Origin: Amycolatopsis lexingtonensis
Lineage (GTDB): Bacteria; Actinomycetota; Actinomycetes; Mycobacteriales; Pseudonocardiaceae
Length of the DNA stretch: 64,000 bases
NCBI RefSeq assembly: GCF_014873755.1
Contig: NZ_JADBEG010000001.1
Span: 4,838,501 to 4,902,500 of the forward strand
Direction: 5' to 3'
In this document: positions 36,901 to 44,834 of the stretch, piece after piece
Position numbering within the stretch: the first letter of the stretch is position 1
Layout of the letters: the number at the start of each line of letters is the position of its first letter
Notes under the pieces: model-generated
Seen by the model: only the letters and a program-made list of their open reading frames with translations
Databases searched by the model: none
Told to the model about the DNA's origin: nothing
Program-made: the position numbers and the translations under genes

Positions 36901-38597
36901 TCACCGAGCTGGAAGCGGCGCGGCGGGCGATCCGGGTGCGGATCGGCGGCACGGAACGGTTCCTGGCGATCGAGGACGCGGGCCGGGTGCGGGACGCGCT
37001 GGGCACCGCGCTGCCGGTGGGCGTGCCCGAGGCGTTCACCGAACCGGTGGCGGACCCGCTCGGCGACCTGCTGTCGCGGTACGCCCGCGGCCGCGGGCCG
37101 TTCGCGGCGGCCGCGGTGGCCCAGCGGTTCGGGCTCGGCCTGGCCGTCGTCACCGGCGTCCTCGACCGGATGACCGGCGAAGGCCGGCTGGTCCGCGGCG
37201 AACTGAGCCCGGTCGGGCATCCCGACACCCATGGCGTCGGGGTCGAGTACTGCGATTCGGCGGTCCTGCGCCGGCTGCGGCGGGCTTCGCTGGCGAAGCT
37301 GCGAGCGGAGGTCGAGCCGGTCGAACCGGCGGCGCTGGGCCGGTTCCTGCCGGCGTGGCACGGGTTCGGCGGGCGCGTCCGGGCGGCACCGACGGCGGAC
37401 GACGTGCTGTCGGTGGTCGAGCAGCTCGCCGGTGCGCCGCTGCCGGCGAGCGCGGTGGAGTCGCTGATCCTGCCCGGTCGGCTGCCGGGCTACTCCCCCG
37501 CGCTGCTGGACGAGCTGACGACGGCGGGCGAAGTCACCTGGGCGGGATGTGGTGCGCTGTCCGGCGGGGACGGCTGGATCGCCCTCGCCCCCACGGACGT
37601 CGCGGACCTGCTGCTGCCCGAAGTCGTCGAGGACATCCCGACCGGGCCGCTGCACGACGCGATCGTGTCCACTTTGGAGGGTGGCGCGCTGTTCTTCCGG
37701 CAGCTGGTGGACCGCGCGACCGTCCTGCTGGAGAAGGCACCGAACGACGCCGAAGTCGTGGCGGCGCTGTGGGACCTGGTGTGGGCGGGGCTGGTCACGG
37801 GCGACACGCTGGGCCCGCTGCGGGCCCAGGTCGCCGGGCACGGCGCGCACAAACCCCGGCGCCAGGCACCGCGCGGCCGGTACGCACGGTTGCGGGCCGG
37901 GCGGCCGCAGATGCCGTCGCGGTCCGGGCCGCCGACCGTGGCGGGCCGGTGGGCGCTGACCCCGCCCCGCGAAACCGACGCGACCCGGCGAGCCCACGCG
38001 CGCACGGAAGCGTTCCTGGAGCGCCACGGCGTCCTGACCCGCGGCGCGCTCGACACCGAACGCGTCACCGGCGGGTTCTCCGGGATCTACAAGGTCCTCC
38101 GCGGCATGGAGGACACCGGCCAGGTGATCCGCGGCTACGTCGTGGAGGGGCTCGGCGCGGCCCAGTTCGCGGCGAAGGGCGCGGTGGACCGCCTGCGCGC
38201 ACTGTCCGGCCCGGGCCGCCCGGCCCCCGGCCGCGCGGTGGTCCTGGCCGCGGCGGACCCGGCCCAGCCCTACGGCGCCGCCCTCCCCTGGCCGGCGGCG
38301 ACCGGCGACACGAAACACCGTCCCGCACGCAAGGCCGGGGCGCTGGCGGTACTGGTGGACGGGGTCCCGGCCCTGTACGTCGAGCGAGGAGGCCGATCAC
38401 TGCTGAGTTTCACCGAGGAACGCCAGCCCCTGTCGGACGCGGCCCAAGCACTGTCGGCCGCGGTCCGCGAGGGCTGGCTGGGCCAGCTGGCCGTCCAGCG
38501 CGCGGACGGCGAGCAAGCCCTCACCTCGGAGCTGGCGGAAGTGCTGCGGGAAGCGGGTTTCCGGGCGACGCCGTCCGGTCTGCGCCTCCGGGCCTGA
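33918..38597 (+). CDS. lhr: ATP-dependent helicase Lhr
   Basis: This 1559-residue SF2 helicase unwinds RNA-DNA hybrids and takes part in DNA repair. Walker A is APTGSGKT (about residues 50-57), motif Ia YVSPLKALAVD, motif II DEVH, motif III SATVRP, and motif V-VI read SSLELGID and LQRVGRAGHQ. A winged helix and the Lhr core follow, then the long C-terminal region of the full-size (Lhr-Core plus Lhr-CTD) form. The ATG at 33918 is preferred over GTG at 33903 because homologues start near this point. Antisense open frames over this gene are GC artefacts. Confidence 0.95.
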   Translation: MDDVATDVLDLFSPATRDWFAGAFAAPTAAQEGAWRAAHAGEHALVVAPTGSGKTLSAFLWALDRLSVEPPPAEATKRCRILYVSPLKALAVDVQRNLRAPLAGISQATRRLGLPVPEIEVGMRTGDTTAAERRSFGKTPPDVLVTTPESLFLILTSSARESLRGVETVIVDEVHAVAGGKRGAHLALSLERLDSLLPKPAQRIGLSATVRPVDEVSAFLAGGRPVRVVQPKLAKTIEVRVEVPVEDMSNLDAPRSGPAPSPLDELESLGSLESLTEAFPPGEIAPGGLGTLEEMAGNPVQRPSIWPAVEERVLSLIRAHRSTIVFANSRRLTERMTARLNELAAEQTELTPADAFPAEAVGQSGVTTGAPPVIARAHHGSMSREQRTHVEEDLKSGRLPCVVATSSLELGIDMGAVDLVVQIEAPPTVASGLQRVGRAGHQVGAVSSGVMFPKFRGDLVSCAVVAERMASGAIEAVRYPRNPLDVLAQHVVAMVALEPWTVPDLASLVRRAAPFASLPDDALHAVLDMLAGRYPSEEFGELRARITWDRISGELRGRPGSQRLAVTSGGTIPDRGLFTVMTPGADDKPGSRVGEFDEEMVYESRVGDTILLGTSSWRITDITHDRVIVVPAPGEPARMPFWKGDAPGRPLELGRALGKFVRELSTSDDQKARERATAAGLDERASDNLLAYLAEQKSATRHVPNDRTLLLERYRDELGDWRIILHSPFGAQVNAPWALAIAARLRENRGVDAQVAHSDDGIVLRLPDALDADGDDVTIGAEDVLLDPEEVEQLIVAEVGGSAVFAARFRECAARSLLLPRRDPRRRTPLWQQRQRASQLLSVAAKYERFPVVLEAMREVLQDVYDVGGLRELMSDVRARKVRLVEVETPAASPFARSLLFGYVGMFLYETDAPLAERRAAALSLDSALLAELLGTEAIRELLDPEAVREVERSLQRLEPDRHARSAEDAADLLRFLGDLTVEEAAERGIQADWLTELEAARRAIRVRIGGTERFLAIEDAGRVRDALGTALPVGVPEAFTEPVADPLGDLLSRYARGRGPFAAAAVAQRFGLGLAVVTGVLDRMTGEGRLVRGELSPVGHPDTHGVGVEYCDSAVLRRLRRASLAKLRAEVEPVEPAALGRFLPAWHGFGGRVRAAPTADDVLSVVEQLAGAPLPASAVESLILPGRLPGYSPALLDELTTAGEVTWAGCGALSGGDGWIALAPTDVADLLLPEVVEDIPTGPLHDAIVSTLEGGALFFRQLVDRATVLLEKAPNDAEVVAALWDLVWAGLVTGDTLGPLRAQVAGHGAHKPRRQAPRGRYARLRAGRPQMPSRSGPPTVAGRWALTPPRETDATRRAHARTEAFLERHGVLTRGALDTERVTGGFSGIYKVLRGMEDTGQVIRGYVVEGLGAAQFAAKGAVDRLRALSGPGRPAPGRAVVLAAADPAQPYGAALPWPAATGDTKHRPARKAGALAVLVDGVPALYVERGGRSLLSFTEERQPLSDAAQALSAAVREGWLGQLAVQRADGEQALTSELAEVLREAGFRATPSGLRLRA

Positions 38598-38734
38598 CCC
38601 GGAGATTCGCGGCACCGCACCCGGGCGGCGCTTGCCGCGTTCGCTCGCGCCCGCCGGGTTGCCGATTGCCCGGCGACCCCCGCACGCGCTGCCCTAAGCT
38701 GCCAGTCCGACACCGCACGAAGGATGTTCTGCTC

Positions 38735-39235
38735 ATGGCGATGCGCGAACTGCGCTATTTCGGCGACCCGATCCTCAAGTCCGTCTGCGACCCGGTCACC
38801 GTGTTCGACGAGAAGCTCGAGGCGCTCGTGCGGGACCTGGTCGACTCGGTCAAGCCAGCCGGGCGGGCCGGGCTCGCCGCGCCGCAGATCGGCGTCGGGC
38901 TGCGGGTGTTCAGCTACGACGTCGCCGGGCTGACCGGGTACGTCGTCAACCCCGAGATCGTCGAACTCTCGGAGGAGACGCACGAAATCAGCGAAGGCTG
39001 CCTCTCCGTGCCGGAGCTGTGGTTCCCGACCCGCCGCGCCAAGCACGCGAAGGTCCGGGGTGTCGACGTCCACAACGAGCCCATCGAGGTCGAAGGCGAA
39101 GACGTGCTGGCCCAGTGCCTCCAGCACGAGACCGATCACCTCGACGGCGTCCTCTACCTCGACCGGCTCACCGCCGAGCGCAAGAAGTCCGCGCTGCGCG
39201 AAGCACGGGAAAAAGACTGGTTCTGGAAGCGCTAG
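38735..39235 (+). CDS. def: Peptide deformylase
   Basis: This 166-residue metalloenzyme removes the formyl group from new proteins. The three family motifs are present: GLAAPQIG, EGCLSVPE with the metal-binding Cys, and QHETDHLDG with the two metal-binding His and the catalytic Glu. The ATG at 38735 is 11 bases after AAGGA. Its TAG stop shares CTAG with the stop of the convergent ACT-GNAT gene. It stands apart from fmt, so it may be a second deformylase. Confidence 0.96.
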   Translation: MAMRELRYFGDPILKSVCDPVTVFDEKLEALVRDLVDSVKPAGRAGLAAPQIGVGLRVFSYDVAGLTGYVVNPEIVELSEETHEISEGCLSVPELWFPTRRAKHAKVRGVDVHNEPIEVEGEDVLAQCLQHETDHLDGVLYLDRLTAERKKSALREAREKDWFWKR

Positions 39236-40311
39236 GCGGGCAGGAACAGCCGGAGCTTTGCGCCGTCCTCGACGGCGCGTTCCGTCCGCAGGCCGGCTCG
39301 GGCCGCCGTGCGGGGCAGGACATCGTCGCCGGTCAGGGAGTCCGCCGTCAGCTCCGTGATCCCCTGGGCTTCCGCGAGGACGGCGAGCCGCGCCAACAGT
39401 GCCGTGCCGATGCCCTGCCGCTGCCAGTCGTCCTCCACCAGCAGGGAGATCTCGGCGGTGCCGGAGGCGCTCGGGATGAGCTGCGCCAGGCCGATCACCT
39501 CGCGGCCGAAGACCGCCAGCACGCTGGTTCCGCGCGGCGGCACCAGCAACCGGTGCAGCCAGCGGCGCGGGACCGTCCGCACGCCCGAGTGGTAGCGCCG
39601 GAAGAGCGTCGCCATCGAGCAGCGGCGGTGCAGGTCGGCGACCGCGTCGGCGTCGCCGGGGAGGCCCTTGCGCAGGACGATCGCGGCGCCGTCGGGGCGG
39701 TCGAGCACGACCGGGCCGGCCGCGTTCCGGGCCGCCGCCGCGAGCAGCGCGACCAGCGCTCCGGCGCGGGTCAGCTCCAGCTGGACGAACGGCGCCCAGC
39801 GGCGGCGCGCCACCAGCGCGCGGTCGTCGGCCAGCTCGAACACCGCCCGGTGCCCGCTTTCGGTGCGGGCCGGGTTCGCCTCGGTGGCGGGGACGAGGGT
39901 GACAACGTCCGCGGCGAGGACTTCCTTCAGCACTTCGGCGAGGCGGGCCGGGTCGTCGACCGCGCGGCGGGCCGCCTGCAGCGTCGCCGCGGACGGGTCG
40001 ACCAGCTCGTGGACGTCGGCGTCGATGATCGCGGTGCATTCGCAGCCTTCTTCGCGAATGGCTTCGATCAGGCGCCGCCGGGGCAGGCCGGTCGCGGGGC
40101 GCAGCACGATCTCGTCCAGCACCCCGCCGGGCACCGGCAGCACGCTCAGGCCGAGGATGTTGCACTCCAGGTCGGCGAGCCTGATGGCGAGGCGGGCCAG
40201 GGTGCCGGGGTGGTCGTGCATCCGGACCCGCACCCGCCACGCCGACGCGCCGGCGGGTTCCTCGACGACGGCCGTCCGGCCCGGCTGGGGCAACGCTCTG
40301 GAGGTCTCCAT
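39232..40311 (-). CDS. ACT-domain / GNAT acetyltransferase fusion
   Basis: This 359-residue protein joins an N-terminal ACT-like domain (about 24-100; RVRMHDHPGTLARLAIRLAD and a second strand around CTAIIDADVHELV) to a C-terminal GNAT domain (about 210-359). The acetyl-CoA motif is DDWQRQGIGTALLARLA (293-309). ACT domains usually bind amino acids, so the acetylation may be controlled by an amino acid. The ATG at 40311 has GGGGG upstream. The substrate, possibly a protein, is not shown by the sequence. Confidence 0.82.
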   Translation of the reverse strand: METSRALPQPGRTAVVEEPAGASAWRVRVRMHDHPGTLARLAIRLADLECNILGLSVLPVPGGVLDEIVLRPATGLPRRRLIEAIREEGCECTAIIDADVHELVDPSAATLQAARRAVDDPARLAEVLKEVLAADVVTLVPATEANPARTESGHRAVFELADDRALVARRRWAPFVQLELTRAGALVALLAAAARNAAGPVVLDRPDGAAIVLRKGLPGDADAVADLHRRCSMATLFRRYHSGVRTVPRRWLHRLLVPPRGTSVLAVFGREVIGLAQLIPSASGTAEISLLVEDDWQRQGIGTALLARLAVLAEAQGITELTADSLTGDDVLPRTAARAGLRTERAVEDGAKLRLFLPA

Positions 40312-40367
40312 GCCCCCACGGTCCCCGGTGGTTGTTGCCGCGTCAGGACGCCGGTGTTTCGCGCAGA

Positions 40368-41204
40368 TCAGCGTTCGACGCGGCCCGGCAACCCCGCCGA
40401 AACACTCGTCAGCCAGGAACGCAGCTCCGTCGCCAGCGCGACCGGGGCATCCAGCTGGACCAGGTGCCCGGCGCCGGGGATCGGGGTGAACTTCGCGCCG
40501 GGAATGCCGGCGGCGAGCCGCTCGCCGATCCCGATCGGGATCCAGGTGTCTTCGGTGCCCCACAGGACGTGCACGGGCAGGTCGACCCGGTCCAGGAGCC
40601 CCTCGATCTCGGCCAGGTAGCTCTCGTCGTACGCCGCGATCTGGCGGTACAGCGCCGGCTGGCCCTCGTCGCCGAGCCACGGGGCGGCGAGCTCGTCGAC
40701 GTCGGCTTCGCGCAGCTCGCGGTGGCTCGCGTTGGCGACGTAGGCCCGGACCAGCGCCTCGTGGATGTACGGCGGCACCCGGGCGAGCACATCCGTGTGC
40801 TCTTTGACGAGCTGGAAGAACGGCGAGCCCGACGGCGGGATGGCCACGGCGTCGACCAGCAGCAGCGACGCGTACGGCACGCCGTGCACCAGGTGGGCGC
40901 GCAGCGAGACGACGCCGCCGTAGTCGTGGGCGACGACGTGCGGCCGGTCGAGCTCCCAGTGCGCGAGCAGCGCCCGGAACGCTTCGGCCTGGACGTCGAA
41001 GCCGACGGGGTGCTCCGCGTCCTTCGAAGACCGGCCGTAGCCGGGCATGTCCCAGAGGTACACGGTGAAATCGCTGCTCAGCGCTTCGGCGAAAGGCCGC
41101 CACAGCCACGACGACCACGGCGTGCCGTGGCAGAACACCACCGGGGGCCCGGAGCCGGCGCGTTCCCAGGCGATCCGGCGCCCCTCCCAGTCGAAGGTCT
41201 CCAT
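40368..41204 (-). CDS. Alpha/beta hydrolase, epoxide hydrolase/dehalogenase type
   Basis: This 278-residue hydrolase has the oxyanion motif FCHGTPWSSWLW, nucleophile elbow VVAHDYGG with Asp94 in place of Ser, an acid at LWGTEDTWIP and the catalytic His in PGAGHLVQ. An Asp nucleophile is typical of epoxide hydrolases and haloalkane dehalogenases. The ATG at 41204 is 16 bases after the VOC stop; a TTG at 41213 would add three residues (MEV). The two genes probably form an operon. The natural substrate is unknown. Confidence 0.82.
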   Translation of the reverse strand: METFDWEGRRIAWERAGSGPPVVFCHGTPWSSWLWRPFAEALSSDFTVYLWDMPGYGRSSKDAEHPVGFDVQAEAFRALLAHWELDRPHVVAHDYGGVVSLRAHLVHGVPYASLLLVDAVAIPPSGSPFFQLVKEHTDVLARVPPYIHEALVRAYVANASHRELREADVDELAAPWLGDEGQPALYRQIAAYDESYLAEIEGLLDRVDLPVHVLWGTEDTWIPIGIGERLAAGIPGAKFTPIPGAGHLVQLDAPVALATELRSWLTSVSAGLPGRVER

Positions 41205-41219
41205 GACCTCCAAGCTAGG

Positions 41220-41951
41220 TCAACGCGGGGTGAGCACGCAGAACTCGTTGCCCTCCGGATCGGTCAGCACGCGCCACGGCAGCGCCGGGGCGCCCAGGTC
41301 CGCCGGCGCCGCACCGGCCGCGACGACCTCCTTCACCGCCGCGGCGTGGTCCGCGCCCGCCGGGGGCGCGATGTCCAGGTGGACGCGGTTCTTGCCTCGC
41401 TTGACGTCTTCGTTGCGGAGGAACTCCAGCCACGGCCCGCGCCCCGATGGCGCACGCAGCCCCACCAGGACGTCGCCTTCGCGGGCTTGGACCGGCCAGC
41501 CGGTGAGCCCGGCCCAGAACGCCGCCAGCTGCTCCGGTTCGCGGGCGTCGACCACGATCGACGCGACCGCGCCCGTCCCGGCGTAGCGCTCCCGGGGCTC
41601 GAGGACGCAGAACTCGTTGCCCTCCGGATCCGCCAGCACGACCCACGGCACCGCGCCCTGGCCGACGTCGACCCGCTCACCGCCCAGCTCGAGGGCGCGA
41701 GCGACCAGCGCGGCCTGGTGCTCGGGGGTCTTGCTTGCCAGGTCGAGGTGGATCCGGTTCTTCACCTCCTTGGGGTCCGGGACCGGGACGAAGACGAGGT
41801 CCAGGTCCCAGCCGTCGGTTTCCGGGGCGCGCACGTCGATCTCGCCGAGCTCTTCGACGACGGCGGTCCAGCCGAGCAGCGCGGCCCAGAAGCCCGCCAG
41901 GACCTCCGGGCGCGCCGCGTCGACGACCAGGTTCACCAGGCGCGTGTTCAT
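41220..41951 (-). CDS. Two-domain VOC (glyoxalase-like) protein
   Basis: This 243-residue protein has two vicinal-oxygen-chelate modules. Each ends with the same motif, DPEGNEFCVLEPR near residue 122 and DPEGNEFCVLTPR at the very end, and each has an RIHLDL/RVHLDI metal-His strand. The repeat suggests an internal duplication. The ATG at 41951 gives MNTRLVNLVVDA. Members act as dioxygenases, glyoxalases or drug-binding proteins; this one cannot be placed. It lies just upstream of the hydrolase. Confidence 0.82.
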   Translation of the reverse strand: MNTRLVNLVVDAARPEVLAGFWAALLGWTAVVEELGEIDVRAPETDGWDLDLVFVPVPDPKEVKNRIHLDLASKTPEHQAALVARALELGGERVDVGQGAVPWVVLADPEGNEFCVLEPRERYAGTGAVASIVVDAREPEQLAAFWAGLTGWPVQAREGDVLVGLRAPSGRGPWLEFLRNEDVKRGKNRVHLDIAPPAGADHAAAVKEVVAAGAAPADLGAPALPWRVLTDPEGNEFCVLTPR

Positions 41952-42009
41952 GCGGCGCAGGCTAACCGCCACCCCCGACAGTTCCGGTTCGGCTTCCCCA
42001 CCGGCCGGT

Positions 42010-42777
42010 TCATCGGGTCGCGAGCCGCAGCAGCGCCCAGAGCTGGGCCGCCTGGTCGTGCACGCCCCGCACGGTCACCGAGGTCAGGGACGCGCGGCCC
42101 CAGAGCCACAGGTAGACCTGGGCGGGCTTCGCCGTGACGACGTCGTCCGCGTTCTCGGCCTCCTCGGCCGAACAGCGCCAGGCTTCGGTGGTTTCGGGTC
42201 CGGCGCGCGCGATCCAGCTGTGGGCGCCGGCGCGCACGCCGACCGAACCCGCTTTCGTGCCGGTCAGCCCGAGCATCGGCAGCTTCTGGCCGAACCACAG
42301 GGTGAGCGCCTCGTCGATGCCGTCGATCGCGAGGTCGTCGGGCACGCCGCGCGGGGCGGAACCCGCCGCTTGCTCGACGTCGACGCGGTGGACCAGCGTC
42401 TCGTGCAGCATCCGGCGCCGCCAGAACCCGTAGGTCGCGTCCGCCGGCCACCACGTGTCGGCACGCTCCCCGGGTTCGTGGGCGGCGAGCTCGTCGAGAA
42501 GCTCGGCGAGGCCCGTTTCGAGGAACTCGTGAAGCGGCTGGCCCGGTTCGGGGTCGCGCTGCCAGTCTTCGGGGACGCGGCCGTCTTCGAGCCGGCGGCG
42601 GACCATCCGGTACAGGCTCCCGACGTGCCGCGCGACCTCGCCGAGCGACCAGCCCGGGCAGGCGGGCACCGGCGCTTCGAGCGGAGCGGCGTGCACGGCC
42701 TCGGCCAGCACCCGGCCTTCGATCCCCAACGCCGTGAGCAGCCGCCCGTGGTCGACCGGGCCGTGCTCACGCGACAT
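42010..42777 (-). CDS. Mycothiol-dependent maleylpyruvate isomerase family protein
   Basis: This 255-residue protein has an N-terminal DinB-like four-helix domain with VPACPGWSLGEVARHVG, whose His and a later RMLHETLVHRVDVEQA His-rich helix bind metal, and a C-terminal domain (VYLWLWGRASLTSV). This is the layout of mycothiol-dependent maleylpyruvate isomerase relatives in actinobacteria, most of which have unknown thiol-transfer roles. The ATG at 42777 overlaps the end of the HEPN gene by 11 bases, so they are probably co-transcribed. Confidence 0.82.
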   Translation of the reverse strand: MSREHGPVDHGRLLTALGIEGRVLAEAVHAAPLEAPVPACPGWSLGEVARHVGSLYRMVRRRLEDGRVPEDWQRDPEPGQPLHEFLETGLAELLDELAAHEPGERADTWWPADATYGFWRRRMLHETLVHRVDVEQAAGSAPRGVPDDLAIDGIDEALTLWFGQKLPMLGLTGTKAGSVGVRAGAHSWIARAGPETTEAWRCSAEEAENADDVVTAKPAQVYLWLWGRASLTSVTVRGVHDQAAQLWALLRLATR

Positions 42778-43522
42778 GGGCTTCCCCGCTGATCGGCAGG
42801 CCGTGCACGAGCCGGCGCACGAGCTCGAGGAACAGCCCGGCGGCGCGAACCAGCTGAGCGGCCGACTCCCCGGTGACCTTCCCGGTGATCCCGGCCTGCG
42901 CGGCGGCGCGCGTGGCGGAGTTGCCCGCGAAGAAGGCGGACCACTCGCGCAGCTCGGGCGCGACGGAGTCGAGCAGCACCCAGCTACTGGCCGGCCGAGC
43001 CCGCCCCCGATGCGGCCGCCCCCGCGCTTCGAGCACGGCGGCGGCCCCGCGCAGGGCGGCGAGGTAGGCCCCGATGAACCGCTCGGCGGAGGTGGTCTCC
43101 CGTTCGGCCTCGGCCAGCCCCCGCCTGGCCTGCGCCAGCAACGCGGCCGCCGCGGGCGGGGCCGGCGGGCGGAGCGCCATGGGCAGCTGGGACTGATCGG
43201 ACTCCGCGGCGGGCGGGCTCAGCGGCACGGGCCGCGGAGAGGCCGCGGTAGTTGCCGGCGGGGCCGCCACCGGCAACTCCGTGGCCGGCGAGCCCGAGTG
43301 GGACTGCCCGGCCACCGGGGCATCGGCGGGGCCTTCTTCGACGGCCGGCGGTGGCGACATCGGCAGTTCGGGCTGCCTCAGCGCCGAAGCCGGCGGGCTC
43401 TGGCGCGGGCGGCGGGGGCGGCCGTGGTGGGTGCCGGGCGCCGCCGGGGTCACCGGGGGGCGCAGCGACATGGGCAGCTGGGGCTGCCCGGGATCCGTGG
43501 GGGACACGACCTTGACGGACAT
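42767..43522 (-). CDS. SAV_6107-family HEPN protein with LPM repeats
   Basis: This 251-residue protein has a proline-rich N-terminal half and a helical C-terminal half that resembles the HEPN_SAV_6107 domain (ALLAQARRGLAEAERETTSA, RFIGAYLAALRGAAAVLEAR, SSWVLLDSVAPELREW). The N-terminal half holds a repeated tag: QPQLPMSLRPP (about 13), QPELPMSPPP (50), ATELPVAAPP (80) and QSQLPMALRPP (111). HEPN domains often act as RNases, but the RxxxxH motif is not evident, so activity is doubtful. The ATG at 43522 has GGAGGAGGG upstream. The neighbour downstream is the mycothiol-linked gene. Confidence 0.78.
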   Translation of the reverse strand: MSVKVVSPTDPGQPQLPMSLRPPVTPAAPGTHHGRPRRPRQSPPASALRQPELPMSPPPAVEEGPADAPVAGQSHSGSPATELPVAAPPATTAASPRPVPLSPPAAESDQSQLPMALRPPAPPAAAALLAQARRGLAEAERETTSAERFIGAYLAALRGAAAVLEARGRPHRGRARPASSWVLLDSVAPELREWSAFFAGNSATRAAAQAGITGKVTGESAAQLVRAAGLFLELVRRLVHGLPISGEAHVA

Positions 43523-43736
43523 GGCGACCCTCCTCCTGCGCGGCGTGAGCTCGATCGGGGGCCCGGCGCCGAGACGCTTCCCCCGTCCCGGAGCCGGGCA
43601 CCTGACCGGTGCGCGCTCACCAGATGTCGAACGTCTGTTCGAACAATTTCCAGAGTAACCCCGGACTGGGCATCCGCTCAACCCCAGGGGTGGAATCCCG
43701 CGGGACACCAGGTCGGCGGCGTGATCTCATAGGCTC

Positions 43737-44249
43737 ATGAGTTCGCTGGACCACCCCGCCGTCGCCAAGGTGGCGGCCGCGCTGGCCGAAGCCGGGCAGC
43801 ACGCCGCCGCCGAAGGCATCCGTGTCCTGGCCGCCGAGGTGCGGACCGCCGCCCAGGCGGCCGAAGCGCTCGGCGTTCCCGTCGGTGCCATCGCCAACAG
43901 CCTCATCTTCCGCCTGGGGTCCGACAAAAACGCGCTCCTCGCCCTGACCTCCGGCGCCCACCGCGCGGATCCGGCGACCCTCGCGCGGCTGGCCGGCGGC
44001 GAAATCGCCAAGGCCGACGCCGATTTCGTGCGGGCGCACACCGGGCAGCCGATCGGCGGCGTGGCCCCGGTCGGGCACCCGGCGCCGCTGCCGACGCTGG
44101 TGGACACCGCGCTGCGCGCCCACGACGTCGTGTGGGCCGCGGCCGGGCACCCCAAGACCGTCTACCCGACGACGTTCGCGGACCTGGTGGCGTTGACCGG
44201 GGGCACCCCCGGCGCGCTCGGCGGCGCGGAGGAAGATGGCTCGCTGTGA
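43737..44249 (+). CDS. YbaK/EbsC-type aminoacyl-tRNA deacylase
   Basis: This 170-residue protein belongs to the YbaK/ProX trans-editing family that hydrolyses mischarged Cys- or Ala-tRNA(Pro). Landmarks are AQAAEALGVPVGAIANSLIF, the conserved Lys in LARLAGGEIAKADADFV and GQPIGGVAPVGH. The ATG at 43737 is divergent from the HEPN gene with about 210 bases between. Its stop overlaps the GNAT start as GTGA. Confidence 0.86.
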   Translation: MSSLDHPAVAKVAAALAEAGQHAAAEGIRVLAAEVRTAAQAAEALGVPVGAIANSLIFRLGSDKNALLALTSGAHRADPATLARLAGGEIAKADADFVRAHTGQPIGGVAPVGHPAPLPTLVDTALRAHDVVWAAAGHPKTVYPTTFADLVALTGGTPGALGGAEEDGSL

Positions 44250-44818
44250 CCGCGATGCCCGCCGGCTGCTCCCGCTACGTCCAGCTCTCGACGGACGAGT
44301 TCCGCGCACGCCTGCCCGAAGCGCTCGACATCTACGTGCGGGCGATGCGGTACCCGGCCGGCACCGCCGAGCAGCGGGCGCCGATGTGGCTCACCCACGC
44401 GCTGCGCGAGGGCTGGCGCTGCATGGCCGCGTTCGACGCCGACGACGTCCTGCTCGGGCTGGCCTACGGCTACCGCGGCCGGGCCGGGCAGTGGTGGCAC
44501 GAGCAGGTGCGCCACGGCCTGAGCCGCCGGTTCGGGCCCGATGAGGCCGACCGCTGGCTGTCCGACTACTTCGAGCTGACCGAGATCCACGTCAAGCCGG
44601 AGAACCAGGGCCACCAGATCGGCGAGGACCTGCTGCGCGGCCTGCTCGACGGCGTGCCGAGCGCGAACGTGCTGCTCTCCACGCCCGAGGGCACCAGCCG
44701 GGCGTGGAAGCTCTACCGGCGGACCGGCTTCGTCGACGTCCTGCGCGACTACCACTTCGCCGGCGACCCGCGGCCGTTCGCGATCCTCGGGCGGGCGCTG
44801 CCCCTCGAGCCTCGCTGA
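44246..44818 (+). CDS. GNAT-family N-acetyltransferase
   Basis: This 190-residue acetyltransferase has the core strand ELTEIHVKPENQGHQIGEDL, with the acetyl-CoA loop NQGHQIG, and WKLYRRTGFVDVLRDYHF at the C-terminal motif B. GTG at 44246 overlaps the deacylase stop; an ATG nine bases later is an alternative. A bidirectional terminator overlaps its last codons. The acceptor is unknown. Confidence 0.82.
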   Translation: MTAMPAGCSRYVQLSTDEFRARLPEALDIYVRAMRYPAGTAEQRAPMWLTHALREGWRCMAAFDADDVLLGLAYGYRGRAGQWWHEQVRHGLSRRFGPDEADRWLSDYFELTEIHVKPENQGHQIGEDLLRGLLDGVPSANVLLSTPEGTSRAWKLYRRTGFVDVLRDYHFAGDPRPFAILGRALPLEPR

Positions 44819-44830
44819 GGGGCAGCGCCC
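44793..44830. terminator. Bidirectional terminator between GNAT and EamA genes
   Basis: A perfect 14-bp stem (left arm GGGCGCTGCCCCTC, 10-base loop) spans the end of the GNAT gene and the gap before the convergent EamA stop. It can serve both transcripts. Confidence 0.75.
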
Positions 44831-44834
44831 GGGT

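Noticed and set aside
33846..38318. Very long open frame antisense to lhr
   Set aside because: Third-position GC bias of lhr keeps the opposite frame free of stops. The product is Arg-, Pro- and Gly-rich with no domain, and lhr is a complete conserved gene.
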